Positions 5,804 through 12,852 of a stretch of DNA of 64,000 nt are shown one piece after another. Position numbers and translations under genes: made by a program. Numbering within the stretch: position 1 is the stretch's first letter; every line of letters starts with the position of its first letter. The stretch comes from Bradyrhizobium ivorense. Lineage in GTDB: Bacteria; Pseudomonadota; Alphaproteobacteria; Rhizobiales; Xanthobacteraceae. The DNA lies in assembly GCF_900696085.1 (NCBI RefSeq), contig NZ_CAADFC020000032.1:186001-250000 (forward strand), given 5' to 3'. Below the pieces are notes generated by a model, which saw only the letters and a program-made list of their open reading frames with translations, did not search any database and was not told where the DNA came from.

Positions 5804-7744
5804 ATGACCGTTGTCAACGAGCCGGCCCGCCGCCCGTCGGTGCTGCACATCTTCAAGGTCTACTACCCCGATCTGTTCGGCGGCACGCTGTCGGTGATCC
5901 GCGACATCTGCGCCGGACTGAAGGATACGTTTGCCGCCGCGGTGTTGGTCTGCTCGCGCACGCCCGGCGAGCGGCGGATCGTGGTCAACAACGTCGCGGT
6001 CGAGCGCGTGCGCTCGTTCGGCGACGTGCTGTCGCTGCCCGCCGCGCCGGCCTATCCGTGGCGGCTGTGGCGCCGCATCGCCGAGCACGATCTGCTGGCG
6101 CTGCATGCGCCCTTCCCGCTCGCCGACCTGGTGTTCGCGCTCGGGCTCGGCCGCAGCCGTCCGCTGGTGGTGCACTGGCACGCCGACATCGTCTCGCACG
6201 CGGCGCTGCGCTTCCTCGTCGAACCCTTGATGCGACGAACCTTGCGGCGCGCCTCGGCGATCATCGTCTCCGATCCGGTGCTGGTCGAGACCACGCCGCT
6301 GCTGCAGGAATTTGCCGCCAAGTGCCACGCGGTGCCGTTCGGCATCGATGTCGCGAAATACGACCGGCCGGCCGCGCCGCCCACCGAGGTCAACGCGCGC
6401 GGCCGCCTGGTGCTCGCCTGTGGACGCCTCGTGCCCTACAAGGGTTTTGACGTGCTGGTCCGCGCCGCGCACAGCCGCAATTTCGAGGTCTGGATCGTCG
6501 GCGAGGGCCGCGAGCGCGAGCACCTCGAGCAGTTGATCCGCGACTACGGCCTGCAGGACCGCGTCCGCCTGCTCGGCTCGATTGCGGAGAGCGAGCGCGT
6601 CAAGCTGATGCGGATCGCCGACGTCTTCGTGCTGCCCTCGGTGACCAATGCCGAGACCTTCGGGCTGGTGCAGCTCGAGGCGATGGCGGCGGGCCGCCCG
6701 GTGGTCAACACCGCGCTCGACACCGGCGTGCCGCATGTCGCGCGCAACGGGCTCGAGGCGATCACGGTGCCGCCGGGCGATCCCGCAGCGCTCGCCTATG
6801 CCATCGAGACCTTGATCAACGATACCGACCGCCGCCGCCGCATGGGTCAGGCCGCGCGCCACCGCGCCGTGACCAAATATTCGACCACGGCCTTCAAGGA
6901 AGCAATCGAGACGGTGTACCGCACGGCGGTCGCCGAACAGGCTGCCGCAAAGGACGCCGGCTCATCCGCCCCAGGCCTGCGTCCCCAAACGGCCGGCCTC
7001 GCCGCCGCGATCCAGATCGCGGCGGCGCTGGCCTGGTCGGACATGCGGCACCGCTACGTCCGCTCGCTGCTCGGCCCGTTCTGGATGTCGATCCAGATGG
7101 CGATCATGGTCGCGGTGCTCGGCTCCGTCATCGGCCATCTCTCCAACGCCAGTGCGGTGGCGCGGCTGCCGATGCTGGCGGCGAGCCTCACCGCCTGGAC
7201 CTTCCTCAACGGCGTCGTGCTCGACGCCACCACGGCGCTGCAGAATTCGGCCAGCCTGATCAAGGACCGCGCGCTGCCGCCGGTGATCTTCCTGCTGCAA
7301 TGTACCTTCCGCCAGGCGCTGTTCGCGCTCCACAACGCCACGGTGCCGCTCGCGCTCTGGCTCGCGCTGACACCGAGGGATTTTGGCGGCGCGCTCGCCG
7401 CCCTTCCGGGTCTCGCGCTATTCATCGTCTGCACGCTGGCCCTCAGTCTCGTCCTCGGCGCGCTGGCGACGCGCTACCGCGACATCAAGCCGATCATCGA
7501 GTCGTCGCTGACGCTGGCCTTCCTGGCCTCGCCGATCATCTGGACGCCCGAGATGATCGACCGCAACGCGGCGGTGATGCGGCTCAATCCGCTGACCCAC
7601 CTGTTCGCAATCTGGCGCGATCCGCTCGCCACCGGCCAGGTCGCGACGACGAGCCTGCTCTATGTGCTGGGCTGCCTCGCCGCGCTCGCGGTCGCGGCAA
7701 CCGTGACCATCGCCCGCCTGCGCAAGGCCGCGTTCTGGATCTAG
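5804..7744 (+). CDS. Fusion of a GT4-type glycosyltransferase and an ABC-2 polysaccharide-export permease
   Basis: 646 aa. Residues about 12-385 are a GT-B glycosyltransferase: an N-terminal DLFGG loop near residue 25, the GRLVPYKGF nucleotide-sugar motif, and the E-x7-E signature in NAETFGLVQLEAMAAG. Residues about 410-646 form an ABC-2 (Wzm/KpsM-like) permease starting with the RYVRSLLGPFWM motif, with about six membrane segments and the RYRDIKPIIE loop. Normally these are separate proteins. The fusion would place sugar addition next to export of the chain. ATG 5804 is chosen because GGAG precedes it and GT homology begins immediately; the longer open frame back to 5573 includes the small ORF region in another frame. 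The matching ATPase follows after one base. Confidence 0.88.
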   Translation: MTVVNEPARRPSVLHIFKVYYPDLFGGTLSVIRDICAGLKDTFAAAVLVCSRTPGERRIVVNNVAVERVRSFGDVLSLPAAPAYPWRLWRRIAEHDLLALHAPFPLADLVFALGLGRSRPLVVHWHADIVSHAALRFLVEPLMRRTLRRASAIIVSDPVLVETTPLLQEFAAKCHAVPFGIDVAKYDRPAAPPTEVNARGRLVLACGRLVPYKGFDVLVRAAHSRNFEVWIVGEGREREHLEQLIRDYGLQDRVRLLGSIAESERVKLMRIADVFVLPSVTNAETFGLVQLEAMAAGRPVVNTALDTGVPHVARNGLEAITVPPGDPAALAYAIETLINDTDRRRRMGQAARHRAVTKYSTTAFKEAIETVYRTAVAEQAAAKDAGSSAPGLRPQTAGLAAAIQIAAALAWSDMRHRYVRSLLGPFWMSIQMAIMVAVLGSVIGHLSNASAVARLPMLAASLTAWTFLNGVVLDATTALQNSASLIKDRALPPVIFLLQCTFRQALFALHNATVPLALWLALTPRDFGGALAALPGLALFIVCTLALSLVLGALATRYRDIKPIIESSLTLAFLASPIIWTPEMIDRNAAVMRLNPLTHLFAIWRDPLATGQVATTSLLYVLGCLAALAVAATVTIARLRKAAFWI

Positions 7745-7745
7745 C

Positions 7746-8486
7746 ATGGTCAGCATAAACCTTCGCGACGTCTGTCTCGACTATCCGCTATACGGCGCCT
7801 ACGACTTCTCGCTGAAGCGCCGCCTGCTCGGCCGCCTGATGGGCGAAGCGAGCGAGACGCGGACCATCCGTGCAATCGACCGCATCTCGCTCGAGGCTAG
7901 GGCCGGCGCACGGATCGGGCTCGCCGGGCCGAACGGCTCCGGCAAGTCGACCTTGCTGCGGCTGATCGCCGGCGTGTTCCCGCCGACCGGCGGCCAGCGC
8001 GAGGTCAGCGGCAACATCGTGCCGCTGCTCGGCCTCGGCGCCGGCGTCAATCTCGACTTCGTCGCTGCCGACAATATCAGCCTGCTGCTCAGAATCAGCG
8101 GCCGCAAGCCGACGCCCAAAATCCTGGACGAGATCTGGGCTTTCACCGAGCTCGAGGAGCGGATGCAGCGGCTGCCGCTGCGGATGTTCTCCTCGGGCAT
8201 GCTGATGCGCGTGCTGTTCGCGACCGCGACCGCCTTCCCGGCCGACATCCTGCTGCTCGACGAATGGCTCAGCGTGGTCGACGAGAATTTTTCCGCCAAG
8301 GCCGAACAGCGGCTGCTCAAGATGGTCGAGACCGCGGCGATCGTGATCATCGCCTCACACGACCACACACTGCTGCGCCGCACCTGCAGCAGCATCATCA
8401 ATCTCGACCACGGCCGCATCGCCAGCACCGCCCAACTGGATACGCCGGTCCCGCATCACCTCGAGCTCAGAGAGAAACGCGCATGA
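7746..8486 (+). CDS. ABC transporter ATPase, Wzt/KpsT-like
   Basis: 246 aa. Walker A is GPNGSGKST (61-69), the signature motif is the degenerate FSSGM (148-152) typical of KpsT/Wzt/TagH proteins, and Walker B is DILLLDE (167-173), followed by the H-loop region IIASHD. It would power export through the permease half of the upstream fusion. It lacks the C-terminal carbohydrate-binding extension of O-antigen Wzt proteins, so it is closer to the KpsT capsule type. The ATG starts one base after the upstream stop, and its TGA overlaps the next ATG (ATGA at 8483-8486). Confidence 0.9.
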   Translation: MVSINLRDVCLDYPLYGAYDFSLKRRLLGRLMGEASETRTIRAIDRISLEARAGARIGLAGPNGSGKSTLLRLIAGVFPPTGGQREVSGNIVPLLGLGAGVNLDFVAADNISLLLRISGRKPTPKILDEIWAFTELEERMQRLPLRMFSSGMLMRVLFATATAFPADILLLDEWLSVVDENFSAKAEQRLLKMVETAAIVIIASHDHTLLRRTCSSIINLDHGRIASTAQLDTPVPHHLELREKRA

Positions 8487-9901
8487 AGAAGATTTTGGTC
8501 GTCAGCGAGGCGCTCGGCGAGCCCAACCACAAGCGCGGCATCTTCCATTTCACCCGCGAATTGATCCGCTCATTGGCGGCCGAAGGCCATGCCCTGACGC
8601 TCGTGGTCGAGACCACGCGCCGCTATCGCAAGCTGCGCCGCCGCCAGCACAAGACCCCACTGCTGCCGCGGGATTCACGGTTGATCGAGCTGCTCGCGCT
8701 GTATCGCTTTCTCGATCAGACCGACATGAATTCACCGGTCATGCGCGGCGGCCTGCGCCGCACCGCCGACTGGTTCCGTCACAAGCTCAACGCCGCCACC
8801 TCGCTGGAATTCATCATCGCATTCCTGCGCTCGCTCGGCCTGCTGCCATCAGCCGTCAAGCTGATCGAGAACCGCACCGCGGGCCTCGAATACATTCCGA
8901 CCGATCTGCGCCATCTCGAACTGTTCGGCGACTTCCGGCTCGAGCCCGGCTTCTACAGCTATCAGGACACCTCGGCCCTGACCCGGCTGCCGCCGCCGCG
9001 CATCGACGCGCGCGGCTACGACGTCATTCTCGTCGACACGCCGACGCGGGTCGCGATCCGGCGCGACCTTGGCGCCAAGGTGATCTGCGTGATCCACGAT
9101 CTGTTGCCGATCACCGATCTCAAGCTCGACGACATCGCGACGCGGCTGTTCCTCTCGCGCCTGTTCACCAGCGTGCGGCAGGCCGACGAGCTCGCCTTCG
9201 TCTCGAACTACAGCATGAACCGCTTCCGCGCCCTGCTGCCGCAATATGCGCAGATTCCGGCCCGCGTCGTCTATCCGCGCACCCGCTTCGATCTTAAGCC
9301 CGCCGTCGCGCCAACTCCCGCCGCCCCGCCGCGGCCGAGTTTTGTGGTGATCGTCTCGAACGAACCGCGCAAGAACCTTGCGATCGTGATCCGCGCCTTC
9401 CGCAAGCTGCCGCAGGCCGACCTCGTCGTGATCGGTCATGCCGGCGGCATGAGCAAGATGGCCGACCTGCCGAAAAACGTCCGCTTCTCCGGCTATGTCG
9501 AGGAGCACGAGAAGGCCGCGCTGCTCGCGTCCGCGCATGGCCTGATCATGCCGAGCCTCGCCGAAGGTTTTGGGGTCCCGATCATTGAGGCGTTTGCGGC
9601 CAACACGCCGGTGCTGTGCTCGGACATCGCCGTGTTCCGCGAGGTCGCGGGCGAGCTCGCCGACTATTTCGATCCGTTCTCGACCGACGCGATCTGCGCG
9701 TCCGTGAGGCGCGTGCTGGCGCAGCAGGACGACTGGCGCGCGCGGATCCGCGCATGCCGCCCCAAACTCGCCGCGCGCTTCGGCCACGAGAGCCAGGCGC
9801 GCGACCTGCTCGCCCCGCGCGCGGCGGCGGAAAGCCCGACATCATCCAGGGCGGCGGCCGCGGTCTCCGCCTTCGACAGCCTCGCCGCGCAAAGCATGTG
9901 A
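8483..9901 (+). CDS. Glycosyltransferase, GT4-like
   Basis: 472 aa. The N-terminus has a Rossmann start (MKKILVVSEALGEPNHKRGI); the C-terminal domain has SNEPRKNLAIVIRAF, the VRFSGYV strand and the E-x7-E pattern in PSLAEGFGVPIIEAF, which are hallmarks of retaining GT-B enzymes such as mannosyltransferases. The sugar donor cannot be read from sequence. About residues 55-200 form a long, poorly conserved insertion before the donor domain. The ATG at 8483 overlaps the ATPase stop; the frame extends upstream inside the ATPase gene, so the longer start is a shadow. Confidence 0.85.
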   Translation: MKKILVVSEALGEPNHKRGIFHFTRELIRSLAAEGHALTLVVETTRRYRKLRRRQHKTPLLPRDSRLIELLALYRFLDQTDMNSPVMRGGLRRTADWFRHKLNAATSLEFIIAFLRSLGLLPSAVKLIENRTAGLEYIPTDLRHLELFGDFRLEPGFYSYQDTSALTRLPPPRIDARGYDVILVDTPTRVAIRRDLGAKVICVIHDLLPITDLKLDDIATRLFLSRLFTSVRQADELAFVSNYSMNRFRALLPQYAQIPARVVYPRTRFDLKPAVAPTPAAPPRPSFVVIVSNEPRKNLAIVIRAFRKLPQADLVVIGHAGGMSKMADLPKNVRFSGYVEEHEKAALLASAHGLIMPSLAEGFGVPIIEAFAANTPVLCSDIAVFREVAGELADYFDPFSTDAICASVRRVLAQQDDWRARIRACRPKLAARFGHESQARDLLAPRAAAESPTSSRAAAAVSAFDSLAAQSM

Positions 9902-9910
9902 CGTAAGGCC

Positions 9911-11227
9911 ATGACTGCAACCGCCGACATCACCGCCAACCCGGTGCCGCGCTGGCGCGACCGTATCAGGACCTGGTCCGGTTCGGCCGCCTATCTCAGC
10001 ACCACCGACGCGCTGATCGTGCTCGCCGCGGCGGCGCTGCCGTGGTCGACCACGGCGCTGACCGTATTCCTGCTGCTCTGGCTGGTTGCCGTGATCCCGA
10101 CCGTCGACTGGGAGCAGTTCGTGCTCGATCTCGCCACGCCAGCCTGCGCGCTGCCGGTGGCGCTGGTCGTGCTCGCGCTGCTCGGCCTGTTGTGGTCGGA
10201 GGCGAGCTGGGCGGAACGGCTCTACGGCCTCAAGCCGCTCGGCAAATTGCTGCTGCTGCCAGTCCTGCTCGGCTACTTCAAGCGCTCGCAACGCGGTCCG
10301 CAGGTGTTTTGGGCGTTCCTCGTCTCGTGCATGCTGATGATGATCCTGTCCTGGATCGTGCTGGCGCGGCCGGAGTTGAAGCTCACCCACACCGCGTCCG
10401 ACGGCGTGCCGGTGAAGAACTACATCGACCAAAGCCAAGAGTTTGCGCTGTGTGCCTTCGCGCTGGCGCTGCCGGCATGGACCGCGCTGCGGGCGCGCCG
10501 CTTCGCCGCCGCGGCCGGCTGTCTGGCGCTGATCGCACTGTTCGTCGCCAACATGCTCTACGTCGTCTCGGCGCGCACCGCGCTGGTCACCATGCCGGTG
10601 CTCTTGATGCTGTTTGCGTTCCTGCATCTCGGCCGGCGCGCCACGCGGGCGCTGTTCGCGGCAGTCGCGGTGGCGAGCCTGCTGGCCTGGACCACCTCGC
10701 CCTATCTGCGCCAGCGCATCGCCGATATCGGCATCGAGTATCGCGCCCAGGACACGTCGACCATCGCCTCGACCGCGCAGCGGCTGACCTACTGGCGCAA
10801 ATCGCTGAAATTCTTTGCCGAGGCACCGGTGCTCGGCCACGGCACCGGCGCGATCAGGCATCTGTTCACCCAGGATGCCCTCGGCCAGACCGGCCTGCAG
10901 GCCGAGGTGGTCAACAACCCGCACAATCAAACACTCAACGTCGCGATCCAGTGGGGCCTCGCCGGCATCGTCCTGCTCTACGCCCTCTGGTACAGCCACC
11001 TCCGCCTTTTCTCCGGCCGCGACCTCGCGAGCTGGATCGGGCTTGCCGTCGTGGTGCAGAACATCACCAGCTCGCTGTTCAACTCGCATCTCGCCGATTT
11101 CCACGAGGGCTGGATCTACGTGATCGGCGTCGGCGTCGCCGGCGGCATAGCGCTGCGCGCGCGGAAGCCGGAGAAGCTGCTGGTCGAACATCCTCCGTCG
11201 TCATTCCGGGGCAGCCCGAAGGGCTGA
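9911..11227 (+). CDS. O-antigen ligase / polysaccharide polymerase-like membrane protein (WaaL/Wzy family)
   Basis: 438 aa with about 10-12 membrane segments and one long periplasmic loop (about residues 255-340) carrying RLTYWRKSLKFFAEAPVLGHGTG-type sequence and the NPHNQTL motif, where the His is characteristic of Wzy_C/WaaL ligases. It would either polymerise or transfer the glycan made by the cluster. Last gene of the unit, 9 bases after the second glycosyltransferase. The C-terminal residues SSFRGSPKG and the TGA stop are encoded by the start of a dispersed repeat, so the native tail was probably replaced by repeat insertion. Confidence 0.82.
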   Translation: MTATADITANPVPRWRDRIRTWSGSAAYLSTTDALIVLAAAALPWSTTALTVFLLLWLVAVIPTVDWEQFVLDLATPACALPVALVVLALLGLLWSEASWAERLYGLKPLGKLLLLPVLLGYFKRSQRGPQVFWAFLVSCMLMMILSWIVLARPELKLTHTASDGVPVKNYIDQSQEFALCAFALALPAWTALRARRFAAAAGCLALIALFVANMLYVVSARTALVTMPVLLMLFAFLHLGRRATRALFAAVAVASLLAWTTSPYLRQRIADIGIEYRAQDTSTIASTAQRLTYWRKSLKFFAEAPVLGHGTGAIRHLFTQDALGQTGLQAEVVNNPHNQTLNVAIQWGLAGIVLLYALWYSHLRLFSGRDLASWIGLAVVVQNITSSLFNSHLADFHEGWIYVIGVGVAGGIALRARKPEKLLVEHPPSSFRGSPKG

Positions 11228-11436
11228 GCACCGCGTCCCCACCCACGACTGTCATCGCCCGGCTCGACCGGGCGATCCAGTACGCCGCGGCGTCTCGGCT
11301 GAATAACGACTGCCTCTGGAATACTGGATCACCCGCCTTCGCGGGTGATGACATCGAGCCAGCTGTTTGACAATTCAATCAGACCGACCACCGTCGTCCC
11401 CGCGCAAAGGCGAAGCCTTCGCGGGATGACGGGATC
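11197..11436. repeat. Cluster of dispersed intergenic palindromes
   Basis: Starts inside the ligase gene (CGTCGTCATTCCGGGG) and includes three inverted parts: the first around 11197-11227, a second pairing CGGGCGATCCAGTA with TACTGGATCACCCG (about 11267-11345), and a third pairing CGTCGTCCCCGCG with CGCGGGATGACG (about 11392-11430). All match the style of short repeats scattered in Bradyrhizobium genomes. They fill nearly all of the gap between convergent genes and probably end transcription from both sides. Confidence 0.75.
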
Positions 11437-11457
11437 GACGGCGGCGCCAAACGTTCC

Positions 11458-12693
11458 CTACCTTGTCGCGTCGTGCCCGACTTCGCCGGTGATCACATCG
11501 CCGAACAGCTCCCACGCCTCGCCGTTGAAGCGCATCAGCTGCATCTGCTCGATCGGGTAGTAGTCGTCGGCCGAGGTGTTGACCATGATGCCGGGCAGCA
11601 TCAGGTCGGAGTGAAAATTCTTCAGGCTGGCGGCCTGCTTCATCACGTTGTCGCGGGTGAGATTGTCGCCGCACTGCTTCAAGACCTGCGCCATCGCCTC
11701 GGCCTGCACGTAGCCGTAGATATTGTTGGCGTTGGCCTTGTCGCCGTCGGGATAGTACTTGTCCATGAAGGCGCGCCACTTCACCACGGCGGGATCCTTG
11801 TCCCAGGTCGGATCGGTCGGGTCCTTGAGATACGCCGTCGAGATGATGCCCTTGGAATATTCGAGCCCGGCCGGCTTCAGCACCGAGGCGACCGAGGTCG
11901 CGGTGTTGGCCAGAAAGAATTTCGGTTTCCAGCCGAGCTCGCCGACCTTGCGGATCGCCTGCGCCGAGCCTTTCGGCGCCGCCCAGGAGAAGAAGATGTC
12001 GGCGCCGGAATCGTGCAGCGCGACGATCTGGGAATCGATCGAGGGATCGCTGACCTCATACGACTTGTCGGCGATGATCATGCTGACCTTGTCGCCGAGC
12101 CCGTCCTTCAGGCCCTTGAACTGGTCCTTGCCGGCATCGTCGTTCTGCCAGAACACCGCGATCTTGCTGTTGGGGAATTTGTCGCGAATGTATTTGGCGT
12201 AGATCCGCCCCTCGCTCTGGTAGTTGGGCTGAAAGCCCATCGTCCACGGAAAATTCTTCGGATCGCCGAACTTGGTGCCGCCAGAGGCGACGAACAATTG
12301 CGGCACCTTCTTGGCGTTCATGTATTTCATGATCGCCGAATTCGAGGGCGTGCCGAGCGGCTGGAAGATCAACAGCACCTCGTCGCTCTCGACCAGCTTG
12401 CGCGCCTGCTCGATCGCCTTCGGCGGCGAATAGGCGTCGTCATAGCTGATGAAGTCGATCTTGCGGCCGCCGATGCCGCCCTGATCATTGATCATCTTGA
12501 AGAACGCGGCCTCGGTCTTGCCGATCACGCCGTAGGACGAGGCCGGGCCGCTGTACGGCATGATATTGCCGATCTTGATTTCGCTATCGGTCGCGCCGGG
12601 ATCGTATTTCTTCTGCGCGAAAGCGGTGCTCGCGATCAGCGCGGCACTTGCGAACGCCACCGCTGCGCCAATATATCCCAAACGAGCCGGCAT
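11458..12693 (-). CDS. Branched-chain amino acid ABC transporter substrate-binding protein (LivJ/Peripla_BP_6)
   Basis: 411 aa. A Sec signal peptide (about residues 1-26, cut after FAQ) is followed by the Leu/Ile/Val-binding fold: TDSEIKIGNIMPYSGPASSYG at the start, INDQGGIGGRKIDFISYDD, and SGADIFFSWAAPKG in the second lobe. The family delivers amino acids, amides or aromatic compounds to Liv-type permeases. No permease or ATPase gene is adjacent, so it is an orphan binding protein. The start at 12693 follows GGGAGAAAA; the frame stays open for 2.2 kb upstream only as antisense to the carbamoyltransferase. Confidence 0.92.
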   Translation of the reverse strand: MPARLGYIGAAVAFASAALIASTAFAQKKYDPGATDSEIKIGNIMPYSGPASSYGVIGKTEAAFFKMINDQGGIGGRKIDFISYDDAYSPPKAIEQARKLVESDEVLLIFQPLGTPSNSAIMKYMNAKKVPQLFVASGGTKFGDPKNFPWTMGFQPNYQSEGRIYAKYIRDKFPNSKIAVFWQNDDAGKDQFKGLKDGLGDKVSMIIADKSYEVSDPSIDSQIVALHDSGADIFFSWAAPKGSAQAIRKVGELGWKPKFFLANTATSVASVLKPAGLEYSKGIISTAYLKDPTDPTWDKDPAVVKWRAFMDKYYPDGDKANANNIYGYVQAEAMAQVLKQCGDNLTRDNVMKQAASLKNFHSDLMLPGIMVNTSADDYYPIEQMQLMRFNGEAWELFGDVITGEVGHDATR

Positions 12694-12852
12694 CGTTTTC
12701 TCCCGATTTTTGTCGTTGATTTGGCGGCAAGTCTCGCAAGTCACCGAAGCGCTGGCAAGCATCGGCTTTTTCCGCTGCGCGAAACGGCATTGTTGCCTGG
12801 CGCGATTTGTGTTTGAAGGCCCGGTGGGGGATCTTAAGTCGAGGCGTTCTGT

